A stretch of 50,488 nt of DNA from Novosphingobium sp. Leaf2 (GTDB lineage Bacteria; Pseudomonadota; Alphaproteobacteria; Sphingomonadales; Sphingomonadaceae): positions 56,762-107,249 of the forward strand of contig NZ_LMJY01000005.1 of assembly GCF_001421325.1 (NCBI RefSeq), written 5' to 3'. The number at the start of each line of letters is the position of its first letter. Position 1 is the stretch's first letter. The position numbers and the translations under genes were made by a program. This document shows, in pieces, positions 8,577 through 17,578 of the stretch. Below the pieces are notes generated by a model, which worked only from the letters and a program-made list of their open reading frames with translations, did no database searches and was not told the origin of the DNA.

Positions 8577-9482
8577 TCAATCGGCGCGCGCGGTCAGCGC
8601 CTCGACCGCCCGCTCGGCCTCCGCCGTCTCGCGCCTGCGCGCCTCCTCCAGCATCAGCCGGAAAGGATCGATCGTCTGCGCGGGCGGACAGTCGGCGAGG
8701 ATCGAGTTGAAGTGCGCGGCCAGTTCATCGCGGAATTCGGAGTGCGAGATGATATAGTCGCGGTTGGCGATGATGCCCTCGACCACCGCCTCGCCGGCGT
8801 CGCGGGCAGACATGCCGGCATCTTCGGGCATCGCGATGGGCCCGCCTTCGGGCGCGGATGCCGGCACGTCCGAGCGAAACTGCGGGTGGCGGTTTTCGGC
8901 CGATTGCAACATGCGGCTCTGCGTCAGGCCTGGATACAGCACGGAAACCCCAATGCCGCGCGGCGCCAGGGTCAACCGAAGCGAGTCACTCAGCCCCCGC
9001 ACCGCATATTTCGAAGCGGCATAGATACAGTTGTTGGCAGTCGGCAACAGCCCCGCCATCGATGCGGTGCTCACGATATGGCCCGAGCCCCGACGCAGCA
9101 TCCCCGGCATGAACGACATGATGCCGTTCACTACCCCGCCGAGATTGACCGCCAACACCCAGTCCCAATCCTCGTAACGGACTGCATCAACCTTGGGATT
9201 GGCGCCGACACCGGCATTGTTGACCAGAATGTCGCAGCCACCCTGGCGATCTTCCATCTGCGCGGCGGCAGCGGCGAACGCATCGCGGTCGATGACGTCC
9301 AGAAGCGTCGTGTCCAACTCGCCACGATGGCCAAGGAGATCGCGCGCTTCGACCAGTCGGTCCTTGCGCAAATCCGCGATCGTTACCCGAACGCCGCGGT
9401 CGAGCAGCGCCTCGGCGATGCCGAGGCCAATGCCGCTAGCCCCACCGGTGACGAACGCGGTCTTGCCTTTCAGATTTCGCAC
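8577..9482 (-). CDS. Short-chain dehydrogenase/reductase (SDR)
   Basis: 301 aa starting at GTG 9482, preceded by AGAGGAAA. TGGASGIG at 12-19, NNAG at 88-91, serine 141, Y154 and K158 in YAASK make a complete classical SDR. The C-terminus is longer than usual, with about 50 extra residues rich in R, E and A after SHSEFRDELAAHF, a tail seen in SDRs acting on bulky substrates. It lies between the LLM flavoprotein and the acyl-CoA-dehydrogenase-like gene in the same direction, so it probably oxidises an alcohol of the same pathway. Substrate unknown. Confidence 0.87.
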   Translation of the reverse strand: MRNLKGKTAFVTGGASGIGLGIAEALLDRGVRVTIADLRKDRLVEARDLLGHRGELDTTLLDVIDRDAFAAAAAQMEDRQGGCDILVNNAGVGANPKVDAVRYEDWDWVLAVNLGGVVNGIMSFMPGMLRRGSGHIVSTASMAGLLPTANNCIYAASKYAVRGLSDSLRLTLAPRGIGVSVLYPGLTQSRMLQSAENRHPQFRSDVPASAPEGGPIAMPEDAGMSARDAGEAVVEGIIANRDYIISHSEFRDELAAHFNSILADCPPAQTIDPFRLMLEEARRRETAEAERAVEALTARAD

Positions 9483-9548
9483 AGCGTTTCCTCTCGCCGC
9501 TTATCTTTTTATATGATGAGCGGGCGCCTTCGGGCGCCCGCCATCCCC

Positions 9549-10655
9549 TTAAGCGGCTTCAAGCTGCAGGGATTCCCCATCGAGCGTGCTCTCGCACGAC
9601 CAGCTCTGCACTTCCTTGAGGCAGGTGTCAGCGAACAGCCGCATGTTCCGCTGCGCTTCCTCGCGCGGCATCTGGCCGAAGTGGAAGTGCGGGAAGAAGC
9701 CCTGAAGGTTGCACTCGCCCCGGATCCGGTCGAGGATTTCCAGAATCTCGGTCGGATTGCCGGCGGGCATCACGGTGCCCATCTTGTCGGCCATCTCGTC
9801 GATCTTCTCGGGCGCGATACGCATGTTCTTGTAGAACTCATTGCCCTTCGAGGTGCCGAAATCCTCTTCGGCCATGCCGTAATTCTTGACCGCCGCATGG
9901 AAGCTGCCGCGATGATATTCAGCCGACATGCGCTTGGCGCGCTCACTGCTCTCATCGACGAAGATGGTGCCCGACAGCAGCGGCTGCGGCGCCTTGCGCG
10001 CGCCCTGCTTTTCCGCCCAGACCTGATTGTAGGTGTCGAAATCGACGCCCAGGTTTGCGCGAGGCTCGGGATTGATAATGAGAATGCCGATGCCGAGCTC
10101 GGCGACCGTTTTCACCGACTCAGGCGAGCCGGCCGATCCGAAAATGCGGCCCTGGAAGCTCTTGTAAGGACGCGGACGCAGCTCGCGACGGGGCTGCTGC
10201 GTGATCTCGCCGCCTTCGATGACGCCGGTTTCCAGCGCGTTGATCACGAGCTCGGCATATTCCTTGTAGAGCTGACGGGTCTGGTTGATGTCCACCCGCA
10301 TCCCTTCATATTCCATCTTGCCCAGTCCGCGCCCGAAGCCAAGCAGCAGACGGCCATTGGTGATGTTGTCGAGCCACAGCGCCTGTTCGGCGACGCGCAC
10401 CGGATCGTTCCACGGAAGCACGATCACCTGCGTGCCCAGCTTCACCCGCTTCGTCTGACCTGCCAGGTAGGTCAGCGTCTGCAGCGGCGAGGGCGAGATC
10501 GAGTAATCGGAAAAGTGATGTTCGGTCACCCAGATCGATTCAAAGCCGAGATCTTCCGCGTCGATCGCCATGCGCAGATCGTCCTGGATGAACGTCGCGT
10601 CGTTAAGGCCGGGGCCGCTCTGGTGCTGAAAGCCTGTTGCGTAACCTACATGCAT
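9549..10655 (-). CDS. LLM-class flavin-dependent oxidoreductase (luciferase-like)
   Basis: 368 aa from ATG 10655 (MHVGYATGFQHQ), chosen because AGGAG lies 7 nt upstream; an in-frame start 18 codons earlier adds an arginine-rich stretch without similarity. Family features are ESIWVTEHHFSDYSISPSP (about 40-58), GTQVIVLPWNDPVRVAEQ, and GRLLLGFGRGLG. Such bacterial-luciferase-fold enzymes use reduced FMN and oxygen to insert one oxygen atom, or work as F420/FMN oxidoreductases. It is the only LLM gene in the window, has no counterpart in the right-hand module, and lies just after a GntR regulator. The substrate is unknown. Confidence 0.87.
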   Translation of the reverse strand: MHVGYATGFQHQSGPGLNDATFIQDDLRMAIDAEDLGFESIWVTEHHFSDYSISPSPLQTLTYLAGQTKRVKLGTQVIVLPWNDPVRVAEQALWLDNITNGRLLLGFGRGLGKMEYEGMRVDINQTRQLYKEYAELVINALETGVIEGGEITQQPRRELRPRPYKSFQGRIFGSAGSPESVKTVAELGIGILIINPEPRANLGVDFDTYNQVWAEKQGARKAPQPLLSGTIFVDESSERAKRMSAEYHRGSFHAAVKNYGMAEEDFGTSKGNEFYKNMRIAPEKIDEMADKMGTVMPAGNPTEILEILDRIRGECNLQGFFPHFHFGQMPREEAQRNMRLFADTCLKEVQSWSCESTLDGESLQLEAA

Positions 10656-10711
10656 CATCCGTCTCCTATGCTCACTGCTGCGTGTCGTCCTCACGTCGAA
10701 TAACGACATAA

Positions 10712-10730
10712 ATTATCTTGTTGTGATAAT
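10712..10730. promoter_or_regulatory. Palindrome between regulator and LLM gene
   Basis: ATTATC (10712-10717), a 7-base spacer, then GATAAT (10725-10730) form a perfect inverted repeat in an AT-rich patch 57 nt upstream of the LLM start. The neighbouring GTCGAATAACGAC (10695-10707) is a second small dyad. The position suits an operator for the flanking GntR protein or a promoter core for the downstream genes. Which protein binds it cannot be read from sequence. Confidence 0.4.
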
Positions 10731-10754
10731 CAATGACGTTTTCTGGCTTTTGGG

Positions 10755-12017
10755 TCAGAATGTCCGAAAGAAAGACGTCATCGTCTCGGAGCGCGCGCGC
10801 TGGAGGCGCACGGCCTCCGCCACGTCGTTCGCACGCAGGGTCGCCAAAAGCGGTCGGCTTAATTTCAGGAACTGCCGATTCATGTCGCGCAAGCGGCGCG
10901 GATCTCGCGGCATCCGCGCGGTAGGATAGGCGCGCAGGCTCTGCACGATGAGCCTCAGCAGCGGATTTTGGCAAATCTGCACGACTGCCTCCTCGGCCTC
11001 GAACACGCAGGCGAGCACATTATCCGAATCTTCCTCGTCGAGCGCATCCTCAAGCCGCCTAAGCGCCCGCTCCACCGAGTCGCAGTCAACCCGACTTGCC
11101 CGCGCCGCCGCGAGGGCGACGACTTCGATGTTGAGCCGGTGGAACATCAGCATCACGGCATCGGTGCTGAGCCCCATGCTGGCAAACAGGCAGGAGACGA
11201 GACGCGCCACCGTGCCCGCGCGCGGCGACTTGCTGACGAGGCCGCGTCCGCGCCCGCAATTTGTCTCCGCCGCGCCGGCGCTTTCGAGGATGCGGACCGC
11301 CTGACGGAAGGCATCCCGATCCACGCCGTAGCGGAAGCAGAGATCCTCCTCCGAGCCAAGCCGATGACCATGTCGCCACTCTTCGGCGCTACATTCCCGC
11401 AGCATCAGCCCGGCAATCTGCGCCGCTCGACTGCGCAGCAAAGCTTCGGGCGCCAACAGCACGGAAGGCCCGCGCGAATAACCGTCGCCGTCCTCGGCGT
11501 GTTCCGCAATGGCCGCGACCACATCCTCGAAACAGTCGATGACCAGCCGGGCCTGTCGATTGAGTTCCGTCGTTTCGCCGTGAACGCCCGCCTCGCGCAC
11601 ACGCGCTAACGCCAAGCCGGTGTCTCGGCACTGCGCTTCGGTGACGCCATAGAAGGAAGCAAAGCCCACTATGAATTCCACGGTTCTTCGCCGATTCACG
11701 TGCAGGACCCGGAGGCCGCCATGGGGGCCCGGTACCATCCGCGCGGTGCCGCGTACCTCCAGGATACGCACCGCCTCGCGGATTACCGCCCGGCCGACGC
11801 CAAAGCTCTCTGCAAGCGCCTGTTCGGACCCGCAGCCCAGGTCATGCGGCCAGCCGCGCGCGATCAACGCTTCTTCGATCAACCGGGCGACCCGGCAGGC
11901 GGCCTTCTCCCCGTCAGGCTGCGATTCGCCGATCACTTCCGCTATCAGGCTTGCCGCCTCCGGCGCGGCCGGCGGGGCGATCACGATAGCCGCCTGGCGT
12001 TTCGCCAATGCAGACAT
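10755..12017 (-). CDS. GntR-family regulator with two winged-helix domains (copy 1)
   Basis: 420 aa from ATG 12017 with GGAGAGG immediately upstream. Two FadR-like winged helices are visible: residues ~38-105 (GSEQALAESFGVGRAVIREA, wing PGPHGGLRV) and ~195-265 (GSEEDLCFRYGVDRDAFRQA, wing GRGRGLVSKSP). Each is followed by a helical segment, so the chain looks like two GntR protomers fused. A normal FadR-type protein has one winged helix and ~230-250 residues. It lies 59 nt after the MFS gene, the same MFS-then-regulator order as at 22.6/21.3 kb and 47.4/48.6 kb. A ligand-responsive repressor of the module is the likely role (inference). Confidence 0.88.
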   Translation of the reverse strand: MSALAKRQAAIVIAPPAAPEAASLIAEVIGESQPDGEKAACRVARLIEEALIARGWPHDLGCGSEQALAESFGVGRAVIREAVRILEVRGTARMVPGPHGGLRVLHVNRRRTVEFIVGFASFYGVTEAQCRDTGLALARVREAGVHGETTELNRQARLVIDCFEDVVAAIAEHAEDGDGYSRGPSVLLAPEALLRSRAAQIAGLMLRECSAEEWRHGHRLGSEEDLCFRYGVDRDAFRQAVRILESAGAAETNCGRGRGLVSKSPRAGTVARLVSCLFASMGLSTDAVMLMFHRLNIEVVALAAARASRVDCDSVERALRRLEDALDEEDSDNVLACVFEAEEAVVQICQNPLLRLIVQSLRAYPTARMPRDPRRLRDMNRQFLKLSRPLLATLRANDVAEAVRLQRARSETMTSFFRTF

Positions 12018-12076
12018 CTTCCTCTCCAATCGCAGGAAAATATGCGCAAATAATCGCTTTATGACAATCGCCGTGT

Positions 12077-13312
12077 TTATTGACGTGGTATGGCCGCAAA
12101 ACGGTAGGGACGAAACAACAAGCCCAGGATCGTGCAGCCCAGCAGTAGCGCCATGGCCGCACCTATCGGCTGGGAATAGCCGCCTGTCAGATCATGCCCT
12201 AACCCCATCAACACCGGTCCGGCGCCCATGCCGATCGTCAGAACCGCGAAAGTAGCGCCGAGTATCTCCGAAGCGGACGCCATACCGAAATAGCGGCTGA
12301 CCAGATAGGGGGCGAGACCGTTGATGCTGCTGAAAGCCAGCCCGAGCAACGCCATGCCCGGCAACACCCCTGCGCCACCCAGACCCAGGAGCAAGGCCAT
12401 CCCGATCACTCCTAAAGCGGAGAAGATGGCGAAGATGCGCGGCGTTTGCACACGATCGACCAGCAGCCCCCCCAGCAGCGGCCCTAACGGCCCCGCCAGC
12501 GAATAGAGCGACAGTGCGAAGGTCGCAGTTTCCTTGCTTACCCCCCGCTCCGCCATCCAGCCGATGAAATGCGCGGTCACCGCCATCAATGCGCCGACCG
12601 CCAGCCCGCAGGAACCGATCGCCAGGATGAAGTCTCGCGACAGCACCGCTTCCTTCGCCGGCACGCCGTCCAATTCCGGAATTGTCTGGCCGGGCGCACT
12701 GCCATCGGACGCCTCGCGAACCAGGAGCAGAGCGGCGGGGATAGTCACGACCGCGGCGACGATCGCAAGGATGCGGAAGGTGGCACGCCATCCGTGCGCG
12801 TCGATCAGCCCCTGCGTCACCTGCACCGCGATCGCTGTCGCCACCGCCGGCACGCCGCCCAGCACCAGCCCCAGCGCCAAGCCGCGATTGCGGCCGAACC
12901 ATCCATTCACCACCTTGGCATAGCTGATCGGCCCGGCGATCGTGCCGCCCACAGCCATGAAGATGGTAACAAGATAGAGCTGCGCGATCGAGCCGTTCAT
13001 CAGCGAAAGCGCGAAGAAGCCCGCACACCAGATCGCCAGTCCCGGCGCCAAAACGCGGCGCACGCCGTAACGATCGACAAGTCGCCCAATCCACGGCCCG
13101 GTTGCGGCGGCGGTCAGGCCGACGATCATCGGCGATTGCGGAAATACGGACAGCCCCCAGCCGAAGCTGGACGATACCGGTTGCAGGAACAGAGGAAACG
13201 CGCCCATGAACAGCGGAATAAGCCCGAATACCAGGCAGATTGCGCAGCCAATCGCGCTCACCAGCGCCGCGCGCGACCGGGATGTCTCCGGTGCCAGTCC
13301 GGCGGTGCTCAT
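12077..13312 (-). CDS. MFS transporter (copy 1 of MFS-GntR pair)
   Basis: 411 aa from ATG 13312; ATG and the hydrolase TGA overlap (ATGA). It has twelve hydrophobic segments. The start of the first transmembrane pair reads FMGAFPLFLQPVSSSFGW, which also occurs with few changes in the MFS products at 22625 and 47355. The loop GRLVDRYGVRRVLAPG carries the MFS D-R-x-G-x-R signature. This group resembles monocarboxylate/oxalate-formate-type proton symporters. Probable role: inner-membrane uptake of an aromatic or acidic substrate of the module. Its strict pairing with a tandem-wHTH GntR suggests the regulator senses the transported compound or a product. Confidence 0.88.
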   Translation of the reverse strand: MSTAGLAPETSRSRAALVSAIGCAICLVFGLIPLFMGAFPLFLQPVSSSFGWGLSVFPQSPMIVGLTAAATGPWIGRLVDRYGVRRVLAPGLAIWCAGFFALSLMNGSIAQLYLVTIFMAVGGTIAGPISYAKVVNGWFGRNRGLALGLVLGGVPAVATAIAVQVTQGLIDAHGWRATFRILAIVAAVVTIPAALLLVREASDGSAPGQTIPELDGVPAKEAVLSRDFILAIGSCGLAVGALMAVTAHFIGWMAERGVSKETATFALSLYSLAGPLGPLLGGLLVDRVQTPRIFAIFSALGVIGMALLLGLGGAGVLPGMALLGLAFSSINGLAPYLVSRYFGMASASEILGATFAVLTIGMGAGPVLMGLGHDLTGGYSQPIGAAMALLLGCTILGLLFRPYRFAAIPRQ

Positions 13313-14223
13313 GCCTGTTCCAGGCATTCGGAGAGGAAAGATTGTATCCGCGCGTTGGCTGACTTGGCGGACGGATGCGGCGTTTCGATGAAAGCATGAT
13401 CCGCGCCGGGATAGAGCGCCAGTTCGGCGCGATTGCCAGCAGCGAGCCACCGACCGTACATGAACATGGAATCGTCCAGCATGGCGTCCAGCGTCCCCAC
13501 GGTGAACAGCGCCGGCGGCAGCCCGAGGAGGTCCGCGTAGAGAGGCGATACGTCCGGGTCTCGCCGATCGATGCCGGGGGCGTACGAGTCCGCGATCCTG
13601 GTGATGTCGCGGCCCTTCAATACGCCGGTTTCGGCCAGGCGCTGGCTGGGCGTCATACCGCTGTCATACACACCGAAGCTGAGCGCCGCGCCAGCAAACC
13701 GATCCGCCAGCCCTCGGGCGCGCAATCGCACCAGCGTCGACACCGCCAGAAGCGCACCCGCGGATTCGCCCATGATTAGCAGCCTCGAAGCGCCGAAGTG
13801 CTCGGCCGCGTTCTCGACCAGCCACGAAGCCGCAGCTTCGCAGTCGTCCCACGCCGCTGGATATGGATTTTCGGGCGCCAGCCTGTATTCGATCGAGGCG
13901 CAGGTCACGCCCAGCCCGATCGCAATGGCTTCCAGCATGGGGTCCTGCTTGGCCGCCCCGCCCAATATGAAACCGCCGCCGTGAATATGCAGCACCACCG
14001 CCCGCGGCGAGGCGTGAGGCACGACGTGCAGCGCAACGTCGCCCGCTGACAGGTCATAGGCATTGTGGGCCGAGGGGGGGGACGGCATGACCCCCCCGCT
14101 CCTCGCCTGCTCGATACCCATTTCCCACAAGCTAGGTAGGTGGCCGAAGCGTTCCGCCTGGGCTGCGTTGAACGCCTGGACCTCGGCTGGGATAGCGTGA
14201 TCCCCGAACATGCTCTTATCCAT
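13309..14223 (-). CDS. Alpha/beta hydrolase, hormone-sensitive-lipase type esterase
   Basis: 304 aa from ATG 14223, with AGGGA upstream; a longer in-frame extension to 14388 is arginine-rich and unlike the family. The oxyanion motif HGGGF is at 81-85, the nucleophile S154 in GESAG, an acid near D246/D250 and H276 in GADHAF. It hydrolyses short esters or acylated aromatics in the cytoplasm; no signal peptide. It is the first gene of the minus-strand run, overlapping the MFS gene by four bases and divergent from the TonB receptor. It could release an ester-linked substrate after uptake (inference). Confidence 0.9.
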   Translation of the reverse strand: MDKSMFGDHAIPAEVQAFNAAQAERFGHLPSLWEMGIEQARSGGVMPSPPSAHNAYDLSAGDVALHVVPHASPRAVVLHIHGGGFILGGAAKQDPMLEAIAIGLGVTCASIEYRLAPENPYPAAWDDCEAAASWLVENAAEHFGASRLLIMGESAGALLAVSTLVRLRARGLADRFAGAALSFGVYDSGMTPSQRLAETGVLKGRDITRIADSYAPGIDRRDPDVSPLYADLLGLPPALFTVGTLDAMLDDSMFMYGRWLAAGNRAELALYPGADHAFIETPHPSAKSANARIQSFLSECLEQA

Positions 14224-14705
14224 GCTGTTCCCTATCTCCCACAAAATCTTAATGTGCCTGCACGCGCACATGCACCGAGCAGGTCCCCGGGCAGACGCGA
14301 AAGCGCGGATGCTTCCGTGCGAAAAGCGCCTGCGAATTGGGCGCTTCGTTGCGCAATTTACCAAGCGGACCGGCGATCCTGACGACATCGTTTAATGCGG
14401 GCTCTCTCCCGATTGCCGCGGCTCGCGCCGTTTGAATAAACGAGAGCCCGGCCTGCCCTGTCTTTCAGGCAGATTGCCGCCTTAGGGTTCTATTTTACAA
14501 AGCCACCTGCCGAAACCAGTGGTCATAATTCGGCCTCGCAAGCAACCGGATGTGCTGTCCGCGGAAATGCTTCCACTAGTTTAATGCGCCGGTCTGGGGG
14601 CATTGTGCCGTACCGAGCGAAACCATCGCTGCAAAACTGTTGCGACCGAAGGCCAAGACGTCCGCCTTTGAAAAGCTAGCAGTCTAGAAGGGGGAGGAAT
14701 ATCAC
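14224..14705. promoter_or_regulatory. Divergent promoter region, hydrolase / TonB receptor
   Basis: About 480 bp without genes. It holds an inverted repeat GGGCTCTC (14399-14406) / GAGAGCCC (14442-14449) with a 35-base loop, and an AAACCAGT octamer at 14513-14520 that matches ACTGGTTT sites at 17509 and 23991. CCGGTCTGG at 14589-14597 is a weaker relative of the CCGTCTGGTTT motif of the right half. Control of both divergent units from here is likely. I cannot assign -35/-10 boxes with confidence. Confidence 0.4.
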
Positions 14706-16988
14706 GTGACAAGACACATTATTTTCAACCGGAGCGCCCTCATGGGGAGCGTTGCGACGCTCGGCTATATTCTGGCCTGCCCCGCCCCGGCCCTTGCTCA
14801 AGCTGCCCCACCGCCGACCAAAGCCCCTGAGCAGGAGCAGTCGTCACTCCAGGATATCATAGTCACAGCAGAAAGGGTCGAAAGCAATGTGCAGAAAACC
14901 GCAGCGGCGGTCACCGTCCAAAGTGGTGATGATCTGAGGGAGCGCGGAAAATTCACGCTGCGCAATATCCTTGAGACGGTGCCTGGCGTATCCGGCGGCG
15001 AGTCGGAAGGCGTGACAAACGAGCCGACCGGAAATGACAATCCCGCAGGCGGCATCACTATTCGGGGCGTTTCTTCTAACGGGGGACTGTCCGGGCAGAC
15101 GCTTTCAGGGGTTCCCGCGACCGCGCTCTACGTCGACGACGTCTATAACGGCATCGGAGGAAATTTCGATGTCGACCGGGTGGAAGTGCTACGTGGGCCG
15201 CAAGGCACGCTTTATGGCCGTAGCGCCACCGCAGGCGTCGTGGGCATCCACACCCGCAATCCCAATTTGTCAGAAGCCGGTTTTGACGGCTCGCTAGAGG
15301 GCGGAAGCTACAGCCTGTTCCGTGCGACCGGAGCCGTGAACCTGCCTCTGGTCACTGACAAGCTGGCGCTGCGAGTGGCTGCCAATCATTACGAACGCGA
15401 TGGCGCGGATGTGGAGAAGGGCTTTGGCGCCAGCCGCGTCAACGAGATCAAGGCAAAGCTGCTGTTCGCACCGAGCGATAGCTTTTCTCTTCTAATTGGT
15501 GGTGCCCTGCAGGACCGCAAAATCTACAATGGCGGCATCTCAGGCAATCTGGTCGCCCCGAACAAAGTGGTATTCTCGCCTTTTTCGGTGGGCTCTGCAG
15601 AGCTGAAGTCCCGCCAAGTCTGGGCAGAGGCTAAACTCGACCTGGGCGGCGTGCAGCTGACCTATCTGCCCAGCTACCGGACATTCGTTCAGGACGCGAC
15701 GGTGTTCGTCGTCGGCCCGGCGGGCAACGGGATCAAGCAGAGGGTCACTACTCCGCACGATCCTTTCGTCACCCAAGAACTTCGCCTGACGTCACAGCCC
15801 GGGTCCAACATCAAGTGGCAGACCGGCCTGTTCTATTATTACAACAACATCCGCAGCCAAAACAGGAATGCCTGGGAATCATCGGACGGCCTCCTGTTCA
15901 ATGCCGATGTCGCCCGCAAAACCAAGGATATCGGCGTGTTCGCCGAAGCGACGGTTCCGATTACGCCAGAATTGCGCTTTACCGGCGGCCTTCGGTATGA
16001 CGAGACGACCGTCAGCACTTCCGAGGTCTACTCGTCCAATCTTAACGTGTTCTGTAACACACCCCTTGGTTTCCTGACCGGCTGCGCGGTGGGCGCCCCC
16101 AATGCACCCAATGCAGGCCTGCCGGAAGCGCTGAGCAGCATTACGATCAGCGGGGACGCGGGCCGTCGCAAATTTAAGAACGCCACCTACAAGGCCCGCA
16201 TAGAATATGACCTTGGACCAACCAATCTTGTCTATGCTTCCGTATCCACCGGCTTCATCCCAGGCGACGTGCAGGTGGGCCAGGGCGCCGGCAACATCCC
16301 AACGGCCTATCCGTATGAATCGGAGAAGCTGACCGCCTATGAAATCGGCAGCAAGAACCGCTTTTTAGACAGGCGGCTTCAGGTCAATGTGGGCCTCTTC
16401 CATTACGAATATGGCGGGTTCCAAGCCGCTATCCAATTGGACCCGCTGAACCCGGCCACCGGCATATTGTTCAACGTACCGTTGCGGATGACCGGTGTGG
16501 AAATCGAGAGTCTGTTCCAGCTCACCCCCAGCGACCGCCTGGGCTTGAACTTCTCCCATATCGAATCGAAGTTCCACGACCTGCCCGCCGGCTTCGCATC
16601 CGCAGTCGCGCAGCGCAGCCTTTGGGGATTCGCACCGACCACGGCGACCGTTTTCTACGATCATGATTTCGACCTTTCCGGAGGATCGACCATCAACCTG
16701 CATGGAGAAGCGATCTGGAACTCTGGTTATGACGTCCGGCCCACTTCAGCCGCACTGGCGGCGCAAGGCGGGCTCGATTATGTCCACCAGAATGGTTTCG
16801 TGCTTGGCAATCTCAACCTGACTTGGACGTCGGCGGGCAGCCGCTTCTCGGCCACCGCCTATGTCCGCAACGTCACGGACAAGCGCTATAAGAGCTACGT
16901 GAACTTGCAATCGATCTCGCCGCTTCAGGCAACGGGCACCCTGTCCGATCCACGCACCTTCGGCGGCGTACTGACGGTTAAATTCTAA
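14706..16988 (+). CDS. TonB-dependent outer-membrane receptor
   Basis: 760 aa from GTG 14706 (GGGGGAGGA 8 nt upstream). The signal peptide ends near ALAQA (about residue 32). A TonB box DIIVTAERVES follows, then the plug domain with LRNILETVPGV, ITIRGVSSNGG, DRVEVLRGPQGTLYGRSATA, a 22-strand-type barrel, and a terminal phenylalanine (GGVLTVKF) as expected for an outer-membrane barrel. It takes up a bulky or scarce substrate with energy from TonB, which is not encoded here. Sphingomonads use many such receptors for lignin-derived aromatics. It heads the plus-strand unit with a terminator-like hairpin after it, so it may be transcribed alone. Confidence 0.92.
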   Translation: MTRHIIFNRSALMGSVATLGYILACPAPALAQAAPPPTKAPEQEQSSLQDIIVTAERVESNVQKTAAAVTVQSGDDLRERGKFTLRNILETVPGVSGGESEGVTNEPTGNDNPAGGITIRGVSSNGGLSGQTLSGVPATALYVDDVYNGIGGNFDVDRVEVLRGPQGTLYGRSATAGVVGIHTRNPNLSEAGFDGSLEGGSYSLFRATGAVNLPLVTDKLALRVAANHYERDGADVEKGFGASRVNEIKAKLLFAPSDSFSLLIGGALQDRKIYNGGISGNLVAPNKVVFSPFSVGSAELKSRQVWAEAKLDLGGVQLTYLPSYRTFVQDATVFVVGPAGNGIKQRVTTPHDPFVTQELRLTSQPGSNIKWQTGLFYYYNNIRSQNRNAWESSDGLLFNADVARKTKDIGVFAEATVPITPELRFTGGLRYDETTVSTSEVYSSNLNVFCNTPLGFLTGCAVGAPNAPNAGLPEALSSITISGDAGRRKFKNATYKARIEYDLGPTNLVYASVSTGFIPGDVQVGQGAGNIPTAYPYESEKLTAYEIGSKNRFLDRRLQVNVGLFHYEYGGFQAAIQLDPLNPATGILFNVPLRMTGVEIESLFQLTPSDRLGLNFSHIESKFHDLPAGFASAVAQRSLWGFAPTTATVFYDHDFDLSGGSTINLHGEAIWNSGYDVRPTSAALAAQGGLDYVHQNGFVLGNLNLTWTSAGSRFSATAYVRNVTDKRYKSYVNLQSISPLQATGTLSDPRTFGGVLTVKF

Positions 16989-16999
16989 AGGGGGTTGAC

Positions 17000-17030
17000 G
17001 GAGCGGCCGGCAGGATTGGCTGGCCGCTCC
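17000..17030 (+). terminator. Hairpin after TonB receptor gene
   Basis: GGAGCGGCC (17000-17008) pairs with GGCCGCTCC (17022-17030) as a perfect 9-bp GC-rich stem with a 13-base loop, 12 nt after the stop codon. There is no T-run after it, so it may be a weak intrinsic terminator or an mRNA-stabilising end. Confidence 0.55.
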
Positions 17031-17578
17031 GCCATGCCTCAAGCTGTGCAAGGTACCGCCAGCCCGGTTATGCCGGGAAGCGCCCAGTAAGCTGATCGCA
17101 GCATGACAAGAAGCACCGCCCTTGGGGCAACGGCAGCGCCGGATTTGACGCTAGCGCGCAGGCGCATCGAACCCAAAGATCGTCTGGCCGCTTCCGGCGC
17201 GCCCAGGCCTTGCCACTGGCGATGAATGACTTGCATTATCGGGGTTGGGTTGCCGGTTCACGGAAACCGTGAGCGCTGATTTGCTTCCTGAACTCAAATA
17301 TCGGAGCGGGATCGAGCCGCGCCCGCTTCATTTTCCTAGCTGCCGGACACCGTTGATCGTGACGTTGGACCTCACAATCATCGCGGCGCGCCTGTAGTCG
17401 ATGAAGCCATACGTTTCCGCAACCATGCGACATGTCGGTCTTTGCCTCTTGCTCCCACGCAACCTAGGCAATTCACCTGCGACAGATGCGAACGTGTTCA
17501 TTCTCCGTACTGGTTTCATTTAGGTTCTTAGCAATAGGAGAAGAGGCCTAGCCTCACGGCAGGCGTGAGGAGATTGAC
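17031..17578. other. Intergenic, ~550 bp, with candidate regulatory octamer
   Basis: Small minus-strand frames here have no recognisable domains and no ribosome binding sites, so I do not call them genes. ACTGGTTT at 17509-17516 lies 63 nt before the start at 17579, in the same orientation and spacing as the CCGTCTGGTTT sites in the right half. The rest may be decayed coding sequence. Confidence 0.4.

Noticed and set aside
8406..10703. Long 765-aa plus-strand frame
   Set aside because: Antisense shadow of the SDR and LLM genes, which have clear domains on the minus strand.
17039..17519. Small minus-strand frames between receptor and flavoenzyme genes
   Set aside because: No domains, no ribosome binding sites, and biased composition.
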